Assembly (NCBI GenBank): GCA_030323885.1
Contig: CM059202.1
Location: 47,014,849-47,078,848 of the forward strand
Origin: Branchipolynoe longqiensis
Taxonomy: Eukaryota; Annelida; Polychaeta; Phyllodocida; Polynoidae
Length of the DNA: 64,000 nucleotides
Direction: 5' to 3'
In this document: positions 41,191 through 50,976 of the stretch, one piece after another
Layout of the letters: every line of letters begins with the position of its first letter
Position numbering within the stretch: the first letter of the stretch is position 1
Translations under genes and position numbers: made by a program
Notes under the pieces: generated by a model
Databases searched by the model: none
Told to the model about the DNA's origin: nothing
Seen by the model: only the letters and a program-made list of their open reading frames with translations

Positions 41191-41987
41191 AGACGCATCG
41201 CGAATGACAGGAGAACAACTCTTTCTGCAACCCTGCGCACTCAGCAAAGTACTTAATCGCACAATTCAATGATCGATATTCCAAAGGCTTGAACCCACCC
41301 TTAGGTGAAGGAACTTGAAAAGCTAGCAGAGCGTCCAACACAGGGACCTCCCTAAAGTCTCTACCAGTCCAATAGACCGCATATAACTCATGATTCCTCA
41401 CCTTGGCAACAGGAATCAACAATTCACGCTGCCTGAACTGGATAGTTTTAGACCGTTTCACAGTAATTAACATACCCCAACTGAAGAACTTAAAGTCCCT
41501 CCTAGACAGGACGGAATCCGACCTTGTCAACTGACTCTTCCTTAATAACCCTCTAAAACCTGTTAGCAAGGCAGCGCGAATTGCAACATGACCTACACTG
41601 TTCGACATAAATGAAAAAATCAACAACAACTGTTTAGGCAATAATGGAGAAGCACGTCGCACCACGCACCCCAGCTGTCTCTTGGCCCCCTCCCAAGACC
41701 GTTTTAACCAAATGAGAATCATAATTAATGGGAGAAGAGTCTCTCGAACGTAGAAAATAATTGAGAGCTGACAAATAGTTTGTAATAGAGCTAAATTTCA
41801 AAGATCTCGTCAACCAGGTGATGTATAACCCCACTTGCACATCAGGGCATGGCAAGGGGGGCAACAGGCCTTGAAACTCGTCCAAAAACGAGAAATACTT
41901 CCTGATCTGGACTGAACGTGTAGCACAACTGTTCTCTGAATAGTAGCAAGACCGAAGCAGAGACATCTCCCGATGCAATTCTGGCAA
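41190..41987 (-). pseudogene. AT-rich DIRS tyrosine recombinase, 3'-truncated
   Basis: N-terminal core-binding domain in frame 41,987-41,634 (SVQIRKYFSFLDEFQGLLPPL, LKFSSITNYLSALNYFL). Catalytic core in frame 41,722-41,187 (IRAALLTGFRGLLRKSQLTRSD, then VKRSKTIQFRQRELLIPVAKV). The Arg-I box is present. The second box begins FSCHS and is cut immediately afterwards. The H/W and Tyr segments are absent. One frameshift at about 41,690. Confidence 0.8.
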
Positions 41988-42002
41988 AGAGAAAACAGCT
42001 AA

Positions 42003-42614
42003 TCAATAAAACAAATGCTTACAGCACAATAGACCAGCAGAATCAACTGCACCAATTCGAGTCCTATCACTCTCTCCAGTCCAACGACTCAACGCGTCAC
42101 AAATAACATTCCTCTCACTAGGTACATAAACCGAACTAATCTGGAAATTATATTCACAAGAAATCCAGAATAACTGCCCCACCCACTCCATTATTAGCTT
42201 ACTCCTACATCTACCCGACGCTAGAGCTGCACGAACAGTCATGTTATCTGTGACAAACACTACCAATTTGTCCCTCCAATGCTCTGCCCATCTCGTGGTG
42301 GCCGCCATAACCGCCCACATCTCACGAACATTAATATGTGCGTCACAACAAATTTGGCTGGATTGCGCGTAATGATGCTGAACTGAGAACTGCAAGTCTT
42401 GGGACGCGTCAGAATAAAAAATTCCGACGCACCAATCATTCCCATGTAGCGCGCCAAACCCTGTGGAGGATGCATCTGTATACACAGACACGCACTCCGC
42501 GTGACTCCCTAGTATGCGTGCGTGGCCATTGAAGTGGTCTACGAACTCTAACCACCATGATATCTCCTCTTTAAACGCCTGATTAAGTCTAAACTGATAG
42601 TAAGGATGCTTCAA
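42003..42614 (-). pseudogene. AT-rich DIRS RNase H domain
   Basis: Open for 203 codons. VSVYTDASSTGFGALHG (first Asp intact), HINVREMWAVMAA (Glu), VVFVTDNMTVRAAL (second Asp) and RNVICDALSRW (last Asp): all four catalytic positions are retained. It starts with FRLNQAFKEEISWWLEF as in the 22-kb copy. Confidence 0.85.
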
Positions 42615-42649
42615 CGTTCTAATGGCATCATAGACACGGCTACAGAAAG

Positions 42650-43746
42650 AGCGGCCCCCCCTTCACCACTGACGCACAGTGCGCTAACCGCCCCCCCCCA
42701 GCCTCTCCAAGTCCCGTCTGGTTGCCTTCCGTCTCCCCACAAACGAAAGTAGATGGGCTTTCAACTTCAATATCTTATCTGCCGGCAGAAACAACTTCAT
42801 GAGCACAGCATCAATTTCTATTCCAAGAAACCTGGCGCACTGAGAATTTAGGGAAACTGACATAAAACCCCAACTGTCTCAAAACTCTAACAATAATCAA
42901 CTGCGAACAAACACATGCGTCCCAGGACCGATCCGCTATAGCGAAATCGTCCAAGTAATTTATCACGTTTGACGCACCCCGACGACTACAAGCACGCACT
43001 ACGAAGTCACTGATTCTCGTAAATATATATGGACTGGAGGACAAACCCATACACATACGGTTATCTACAAAATAACGAACACCCCCACCTAAGTTCCATT
43101 GCAACCCCTGTCGACTTCTGTCCCTCGGATGGATCGAGACTGCTCGATACGTGTTTTTAATATCCACTACCGAAATGTAGTCCTGTGACCGCATACTATC
43201 GACAAGGTCATCGACGCCCAAATAGGAAAATGTCTGACTCACCTTGTCAACGTATGCGTTCACAGACCCACACAACGGACGCGAACACTCCACCACACAG
43301 CGTAACCCATCACCACTAGACTTTGGAACACAAAAAATATTGTGAATGCAAGCAGGGGGAACAATAACATCAGAAATATAACCATTGCGTAACTTATTAG
43401 ATAACTGCTCACCAATAAAGTCATAATGAGCATCAGAACGCACCGCCTTACTAAGTACAGCGTAATTAGCAACACAGTCAAAATTAATGACATTAAAGCC
43501 AAAAATAATACCTCTCAATATATAACTACAATCAGCGTCATGCGACCCAAACAAAAATAATTTACAGAATGCATGACATGGGCGCAACTGTGTAAGGTTC
43601 CCTGCGATATAATGAGTACAATGACAACTCCCTAGAAAACATGCATTCGTCACATGAAAATCAACTACAAAATCATCATTGCAATCATCAGTGGCGTGAA
43701 CAATAAAACAGTCTAAGTCCACTGTAACAACTAACCAAGCACTCAT
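42650..43746 (-). pseudogene. AT-rich DIRS reverse transcriptase
   Basis: Minus-strand RT. IVPPACIHNIFCVPKSSGDGLRCVVECSRPL (fingers), DYISVVDIKNTYRAVSI (first Asp region), MGLSSSPYIFTRISDFV, and catalytic INYLDDFAIAD at about 42,955. The frame ends at 42,811. The remainder (ARFLGIEIDAVLMKLFLPADKI, then GRRKATRRDLERLGG) lies in another frame down to about 42,650, so there is a one-base shift near 42,845 and damage near the C-runs at 42,690. The N-terminal 100 residues are not recognised. Confidence 0.85.
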
Positions 43747-43979
43747 TAAGTCAGTCCAATTAAGTAATCAAGCATGCCAATTAACGTCTCCAATGACACA
43801 TTGAGTAATGTCTAATGTAATCGGAGCAGAGTGCGCGGCACGACCCCCTTGAGCCGCACCGCCAACCGGCCTGCCATGACCAATTGAGCAATCAATCAAC
43901 GGATCCGCCCACCGAGGGTCACCATGAACGCCAATGGAATCCCCCCCCCAACACCGGTGCGTTCGACCCCCCCAACACA

Positions 43980-45316
43980 TCAATCTTTCCTACACCTGTC
44001 ACGCCGGTGCGATTTCGCACCACACTTGCCGCACCAATGTCCGAAGGCACATGTCTGTTCGTCCCTCGAAAACCCATCTTCACTATTGAATCCATAAGAT
44101 GGCCGCACCCCATCTCTCGTATACTGCTTAGAGTCGCCCACTCTTTTTGACTGACCATAAGTGTTCGTCTTCAAACAATCAAAACCGTAGTATCGTAAAG
44201 TCAATTCAGAATTGCCTGGGTTAAACGCAGAGTAACCGTCCTCCGCCGCTAAGCGACGAACACCCACGTCATAATTTACATGAGCAGCATTCACAAATCT
44301 ATCAGCCTTAGCTCTACCCACCAGATAAGCGATATGACAAACAAAACACCTGTAGTCCCTATAGTGCGAATCCTTAGTATGGAGCATCCAGTAACAGTTC
44401 GCTTCAATGAGCTTATAACAGTTTAACTTCCGAACAGTCTTCTTATCTTCCGTGAAGCGCTTGACAGACCACTTACTTCTAAGTCGTCTTTCACGACTAC
44501 ATGTTCTGTCTGAGGATGACGACGACGAACAACTACGACGCCTATGGCGCCGGGGACGCCTTGAAGGACTCCTGCCCTGCCTCACCTCCGACTTGCATGT
44601 CTCACGCACCGGCGTCCCCGACTGCCGGTGCATGTCCGGCGACCTCGACTCCTGACGCTTGCTCGACGAGGTGGTGCAGTCCCTGTGCGCACCCCCCTCC
44701 CCCTCTGTCGTCCGACACGCTCCGACCGCCGGTACTGGAGACGACTCAACGACCGGCTCCTCCGTTGTCCCCGCGACATGCTCCCCCGCCTGCCGACCGA
44801 CCTGCCCCGCCTGCCTCTGCTGTCTCGAGACGCACTCCTGTCCGCACCTCCCAACGACATTAAAGACAACTCCCTTTCAACTGCAATAGTCTTTTCTGCT
44901 ATCGCCGCTTTCCTTTTCTTCTTCTCCAAAGCACGCAACCGTTCAAGCAGTGAACGCTCGTTGTCACTAAGCGGGTCGTCTGAGACGACCGGCACAACTA
45001 AACTAGCTTTAGCAGGTTCAAGAAGCTTTTCCGACTTTAATTTATCTTTCTCCATTACTTCTGCAGTTTGACGCATAGCACGACGTGTCCGTGCCGGGCG
45101 TCGAGTGCACCCGTCGTTAATGGGCGCCGGGTGAATATAACCACACGGAGCACAAAAGTCCTTCGGCATATGTCTATGAGACAATGACTGACCAGAGCCA
45201 GCATTAGTAACAGCTACCAACCAATGTCGTGCGTATGGTGACAGGAGTAGTTGACAGCTGACAGCAGAGCCGGTGCAGACGGTGCAGGCAGTTTCTCGGT
45301 TGACTTGAATCGGCAC
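43980..45316 (-). pseudogene. AT-rich DIRS Gag-like protein
   Basis: Two overlapping frames. 45,316-44,582: CAPCGYIHPAPINDGC (Cys/His), a Lys/Glu-rich coiled segment (ERLRALEKKKRKAAIAEKTI), then an Arg/Ser tract. 44,633-43,980: continues with the RS tract, a conserved middle (LNCYKLIEANCYWMLHTKDSHYRDYRCFVCH) and a terminal CAFGHWCGKCGAKSHRRDRC zinc motif. A frameshift lies near 44,600 in the RS tract. The role (RNA packaging) is inferred from position before RT. Confidence 0.65.
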
Positions 45317-45364
45317 GCAGGCCAGGTGGCGTATCAGGAAAGCGCCGGGCCGATCGAGCGCCGT

Positions 45365-45376
45365 GGTTATATAGAG
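45365..45376 (-). promoter_or_regulatory. TATA-like box upstream of DIRS Gag
   Basis: On the minus strand CTCTATATAACC lies about 50-60 bp upstream of the Gag ATG (45,316). It is a plausible element promoter but is not tested by any repeat comparison. Confidence 0.35.
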
Positions 45377-45400
45377 CTACCGGTGGCACCAGCTAGTGTG

Positions 45401-45839
45401 TAGCGGGCGCATAATGCTTAGTTAACCCGGGCGGCGAGTGTGGTGCCGACTAGCGTAAACCGACCGAACCAATGCGCTGCCGGCGCGTTCGAAACGCCAA
45501 TAGATAGACCAGTTCATTTATATATTCCATCAATGCCCGCGGGTGCCTACACCAGTATATACGCATATATACCACCTATAAATTGCATACAGTCGTCCAA
45601 AGGTGCGGGAGCCAGAGCAGAAACGCAACGCGCTATCTGCTCCATGCCATCCCACAATACCGACTCCACTGGGATCGAATACCAGGGGCGATCACCAGCG
45701 GTCCTGCGCTAGCATCAGACTGCACACCGGCTTCCTTGTTAGTCAACACCGCATCCGTTTTGGCAGTATCTGGGCTTGCCAATTGGGTTGGGCCCAAGCC
45801 CACACGGTCCAACCCTAGGCGTTTAAATTAGGCTTAGCC
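45401..45839 (-). other. Junction region between DIRS and Gypsy Gag
   Basis: The minus-strand frame RVGLGPTQLASPDTAKTDAVL...GPLVIAPGIRSQWS (about 45,810-45,640) is open and may be a Gag or protease continuation, but I cannot match a protease DTGA motif. No terminal repeat recognised. Confidence 0.35.
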
Positions 45840-47490
45840 TTTGCGTCCCTGTCTTTACGGAGACCCGCCAACCTAGCCCGATCAACACCTGCGTTGTCCC
45901 TACCCTCGCGATCACCGGCTATCACAGCCTCCTCGAGAGTACGCTTCACCCCAGTACATTGTATAGGTCAATGACCAAATGCAAAGCAACGACCACACTC
46001 GTGATCTCGAGCACGCATATCTTTCTTAGCTATGCGCCTGCGCGCAGATAACCCAGATGAACCAGGTCCACCCGTCACTACCTGCGCAGCAGATTTCTGC
46101 TCCCCCATCACATCACGCACCCAACCCTGGACTAGCGCCTTAGTGATAGGTGGCAACCGGTAATCACCCCCAGAGCTCGTACGGAAATTGCTACCCTCAT
46201 GATAGCCCCCGCCTGTCAAACCCCGGAAGTTATTACCACCACGATAGCCCCCCTCAGAACTACCATGGGAGTAAATACCGCCACCATTACGCCGAGGATC
46301 CCGTGCCGCATAATACGCCGCCACCTCAACCTCGAACTCACTATCCGACTCATCTGATAGCCGAATAGCTTCCACCGCAGTTGACCGCCCAGCACGCAGT
46401 GCCTTGGCGCAGTAATCGTCAACTACCTCAAACATCTCCTCCAGAGACGATTTACCCGGCCCCCAATGGTCATAGGCAGCACGCTGCTCACCAGGATCAA
46501 GGAGTGAGCACACAAAACGTTCGACTATTTTAGTCTCGATTGCGCGCTCACTCATCCCAGTATCTCTCGTAGCCTCCCGCCCATCAACCTGCAGCTGTAA
46601 ACCGTACGCACGGTACGATCCATCGCGGGCAGTTTGGACGCGCTTCTTCCACTGGTGCACCATGGGGTCCACAGGACGGAACTTATACGAGATGATCGGG
46701 AGTAACTCCCTCATCGTCGTCAACCCATGACTCCTCCACCCGTCCACGCAGTCCTGCGCCGGCCCATTCCTCAGCAGAGGCAACAGCTGAATGAGAGCTA
46801 CGTTCTCATCCCACATATTAGACCGCATATCCAACGTAAAATCCCGCCACCAAGTATTCCACTCTTGCTTAATACCCATAAATGGCTTAGGACGCAATGT
46901 CGGAATACGCGTAGAACTCGCCACAGGATACCTTAAAACATTTTAATCTAGCTCTAAAGTATCCCGGTTACATGACTCACATCCAGCCCCACCCCCAATA
47001 GAAGCCGGCTCCCGAATAACATCCATTATTGCTGGATGATTCCGGAACAACCACATCTCTTCTACTGAGTACTGACGGCCCACCGGCAGTCCAGGCAACG
47101 ATGCGATGGGTAACGCGTCACTGCCCAAACCCCCCGGGTCAGGAATCCTCTCCCTCCGTACATCTTCATGAGTATTACCCACATATACGGAATCCTGAAC
47201 AACACCACAATCCTGAACCACCCCCAGCCCCCCCGAGAAGTAACATCCCCAGAAGAGGGCACTGGCTCCCTCGGACCCCCATATCCACCACCGCCTCCCT
47301 TAGAAGGTGCCGGCAAATGCGGCGAGCTACCCACGGAAGCCGGGCGCGCACTATGCGCTGGATACTGCATCTCACGGCTATCCAACCGCGTAGACTCAGT
47401 AACCTTCACACAACTGTCGCCAAGCCCCAAATCACGTCGAAACGCTAGTTTCTCAGCCTGAAAAGCTATGCGCTCATCTGCAAGGGCCAC

Positions 47491-47945
47491 TCGTGGCTAA
47501 CACATGTTTTCCTGCTCAAGGGGGACCCTCCCCCTGAATGTATTGGATGTCAGTCCCCACTGACAGTCAAGCACATTTTATTAAACTGTGTTGATTTTAT
47601 GGCACTGCGCCAACAATTTTACACTGCAAACAGCATGCGTGACCTTTTTACCAAAGTTAAACAAGAAGACATTTTAGCTTTTTTGAGGGCAGCTGGTCTG
47701 TACCGCCTCATATAATTCATATAATTCATTAAAACAATTTATATTAATTAATTCTCTCATCTATTTTATTTAATTATATGATTTTGGGTTTAAAAAAATT
47801 AATGTGTCTATTGACACCTAACTGATTGTATGCTTTTACATATATCTAAAGGCGATGGTTGAATAAAAAACAAACAATTCTCGCCGTGAATATGGCCTAT
47901 GCTGCCGACACGGCGTAAAGAAACCACCAATCAATCAATCAATCA
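47491..47945 (+). mobile_element. I-like LINE copy j with 11-bp target duplication
   Basis: Flanked by GCAAGGGCCAC at 47,480-47,490 and 47,946-47,956; five or six of these bases also match LINE sequence, a possible microhomology. Contains the C-terminal Cys/His segment, LRAAGLYRLI-type terminus, 3' UTR, terminal hairpin (47,883-47,914) and (CAAT)4 tail. It splits the Gypsy Gag coding sequence and is among the least diverged copies. Confidence 0.92.
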
Positions 47946-48150
47946 GCAAGGGCCACCAAAGCAGAATCAATGCCGCACCTCTGAGCAGCTAGCAATTGTT
48001 CACACCTCTGATTCTCCCCCTGCAACTGAACATTCAACGCCTCACGCATGGATAAATCCTCCATCTGTCTAATGAAAGCAGCTTGCTGCTCCTCAACTAG
48101 AATTCGGTTAGAATTTACCTCCTCTGGTGAGATGTGCCGTGCCTTGTTTA

Positions 48151-48208
48151 GATCAACTAAATCGCGTGCGAAAGATGCAGATCAACTAAATCGCGTGCGA
48201 AAGGTGCC
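48151..48208. repeat. 29-bp tandem duplication in Gypsy Gag
   Basis: The segment starting GATCAACTAAATCGCGTGCG at 48,151 recurs at 48,180. Since 29 is not a multiple of three, it shifts the reading frame at the point where the 48,157-48,975 frame ends. Confidence 0.95.
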
Positions 48209-49193
48209 ACTTCTCTCAAATCATCCAACGCTCGTCTCTCCTCCACCATCCGGTCAAACTGGACTCGCTTCCAAGCTCGCAGACAGCGAATATGCATCGA
48301 TTCCTGATGCCCTACCTCCGTCTGCGACCCAGAAAACGTACGACCCATAACCAAATCATGCTCCAACGCGAACGTCAATGAGTCATTAGCTACAAGCCCT
48401 GTCTCCAAAGCCGTGAAAATATCCCTACGACAGGGCTCATGGCGCTCAACTCCCATCCCCACAGAACGGACAGCTGAACTTCCCCACAGCAAATACTCCA
48501 GCGGCACTTCTTGCACAGGACTCCCGCATACGCCCAGACCTAAATCATCACGATACACGATCGAACTGCTACCCTCAAATACACCCGCCCCCGAATCAGT
48601 ATTGATCGACAGAGACCGTATAGCATCAAGAGCGAAGCCCACTTTCATTGCACTCCCCGTAATGCCCTCACCAGTATTACCACCAACTGAGAGAACATTT
48701 CGCGCTGCGTCAGAAGCCGCAACATTTTTCAACGCCGCGACACTTTCACCTGAACGAGTGCCCAACTGCATGTCATGCCCCCCGCCCTGCACTGCCACCA
48801 GTGTAAACAACAGCGCAATACCTGGCGGTGGACTGCCACTCAGCTGCGCCAACTGCATCCAATAGCTATCAACACCCGCAACACCTTCAGCAGTCCCAGG
48901 CGACACCACCGGTGCTGGCGTGGGAGTGGCTACGCCACCCCCCCCCCCCCCCGACCTACTGGCACCTGGCGGCACTCCCCTATGACGCCGGCACCTGGAT
49001 TCGGAATGAAAGTTTCAACAACATCCCCAACAGGCAAATATTGAGCGTGGTGTGGTGTACCCACCACAGAAGCGTCCACGCCCCTTGGCGGTCCCTGTGC
49101 ATCGGGATGCCTTGTACCATCAATTTGGTACCGGGGCCCACTACGCAGTTGACCTGCCACAAGGTCCTCAATCCTCTTGCCAAAGGGTTGTTC

Positions 49194-49693
49194 NNNNNNN
49201 NNNNNNNNNNNNNNNNNNNNNNNNNNNNNNNNNNNNNNNNNNNNNNNNNNNNNNNNNNNNNNNNNNNNNNNNNNNNNNNNNNNNNNNNNNNNNNNNNNNN
49301 NNNNNNNNNNNNNNNNNNNNNNNNNNNNNNNNNNNNNNNNNNNNNNNNNNNNNNNNNNNNNNNNNNNNNNNNNNNNNNNNNNNNNNNNNNNNNNNNNNNN
49401 NNNNNNNNNNNNNNNNNNNNNNNNNNNNNNNNNNNNNNNNNNNNNNNNNNNNNNNNNNNNNNNNNNNNNNNNNNNNNNNNNNNNNNNNNNNNNNNNNNNN
49501 NNNNNNNNNNNNNNNNNNNNNNNNNNNNNNNNNNNNNNNNNNNNNNNNNNNNNNNNNNNNNNNNNNNNNNNNNNNNNNNNNNNNNNNNNNNNNNNNNNNN
49601 NNNNNNNNNNNNNNNNNNNNNNNNNNNNNNNNNNNNNNNNNNNNNNNNNNNNNNNNNNNNNNNNNNNNNNNNNNNNNNNNNNNNNNNNNNNNN
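49194..49693. other. Assembly gap, 500 N
   Basis: Exactly 500 N, a conventional scaffold placeholder; true distance unknown. Any reading frame drawn across it is meaningless. Confidence 0.99.
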
Positions 49694-50976
49694 TATCTGT
49701 GCTACACCGGGTGGTGTATATCAAGTCGTCGGCAGCGTATACATGTACACGCCTCACCGCCCCTGAGGTCCGCCACTGAGCCTGCAGCTATAACTACTGT
49801 TGCTGCAAATAATCACTGTTCTGAGCAGCAGTTTCAACATACAATGTCTGTGTATAGTTTGATGGTGTTTCCCGTCCTAGTCACACCGCAGGCACTGGAA
49901 ATCCTTAATTACAGATAATCACACAACTCCGTCCTAGGCACCCCACAGGCACCGGGCGACCTGTATATGGTAAAACACACAACTCCGTCGCCCACACGTC
50001 CTATTGGGAGGGAAAATTACACAATGTTCGTGCTGTGTCTTACCGTTCATACAAGGTCGTCGGCTTGCGGTGGTTGCGTTGGGGTTTTCCGACCTCGGAC
50101 CCCTGCAGGCACCGGACAACCTGAACAATGACAAACACACAACTCCGTCGCCCACGTCCTATTGGGAGGGAAGATTACACAATGTTTGTGCGGTGTCTTA
50201 CCGTTTTTGTATCAGGTCGTCGGCCTACGGTGTCTACCGGCGAGCGTCCTCAATGAATCTTCACAAAAGTATTATTCGAAAATAATCACTGTCGACGCCG
50301 ACCGACGGTGGGTGACTGCGTCAGACCAGTCACCGCCCGACATTAGTTCAAGTCCCGCGTCTTGTTTTAGGTGTACACGGTCTATTACTCTTCAAGTCGA
50401 CTCCTTGGTGAATGTTCACAAAATGATAAAAGTATTCTTCAGCAAAATATTCTCTGTCGGGTGGTATCAGACCGGTCACCACCCAGCATTAATTCAGGTC
50501 CCGGCCGTGTGTAATTGGACACGCGCCAGTGCCCTCAAGGTCAACACTCAGTCTCCTGAACAAACACATACCAGCCTGCTGCTATATTTAACCACTGTTG
50601 GCTTGAATAATCACTGTTCTGAGTAGCAGTTAATATACAATATCTCTGTATAGTCTCTCAGCCGGTCACTTCTAGTTTTATGGTGTTTTCCGTCCCAGCA
50701 ACATCTACGGTACTGCAAACCACACAACAATGTTTATATTTTTTTTTTAAATCAAAAAAAAAATCAACTCACTCGATCACAACTCGTCCGTGTCGGTCAA
50801 TGTCTGTGGCAATCAACTCCGATCTGCTACAACGTGCCTATGTATATAACGACACACTGCCAGAAGCAAACAAAAATACAAAAAGTCAAAGTTTCAATAT
50901 TTTTGTCCAAAAAAAAAAATTCTCATATATGCACGATCTCGTGAATATATATATAATATTCAGGAATACATACAGA
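49694..50976. repeat. Locally duplicated region, possible LTR material
   Basis: 49,985-50,070 and 50,142-50,225 are near copies (AACTCCGTCGCCCAC..GTCCTATTGGGAGGGAA.ATTACACAATG). 49,810-49,890 and 50,606-50,700 are also related (AATCACTGTTCTGAG.AGCAGT...ATGGTGTTTTCCGTCC). It lies where the 5' LTR of the Gypsy Gag (49.2 kb) or the 3' LTR of the 51-54-kb element would be, but neither pairing can be shown. Confidence 0.5.

Larger units (their letters stand above)
41190..45400 (-). mobile_element. AT-rich DIRS element inside Gypsy sequence
   Basis: Minus-strand order Gag (45,316-43,980), RT (43,746-42,650), RNase H (42,614-42,003), recombinase (41,987-41,190). It is related to the 22-kb element by RNase H and recombinase sequence. 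The recombinase stops inside its HxxR box at the junction with a Gypsy integrase. On the other side Gypsy Gag resumes by about 45,840. No terminal repeats of the DIRS element were found at either junction. Confidence 0.8.
45840..49193 (-). pseudogene. Large Gypsy-type Gag, broken and interrupted
   Basis: The minus-strand protein starts inside the assembly gap. 49,193-48,957 (GKRIEDLVAGQLRSGPRYQ) is separated by a C14 run (48,939-48,952) from 48,975-48,157 (a Gly/Ser-rich region, then DRMVEERRALDDLREVAPF). A 29-bp tandem duplication at 48,151-48,208 breaks the frame. Coiled sequence continues to 47,960 and resumes after LINE copy j (ALADERIAFQAEKLAFRRDLGLGD). 46,924-45,968 is the capsid part (KQEWNTWWRDFTLDMRSNMWDENVALIQLLPLL) with an Arg/Gly-rich tail and an incomplete knuckle (CGRCFAFGH, stop, then PIQC). 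Single-Gag interpretation is inferred from order. Confidence 0.65.

Noticed and set aside
48828..49918. Long open frames spanning 49.1-49.9 kb in several frames
   Set aside because: They run through 500 N and are open only because N codons contain no stops.
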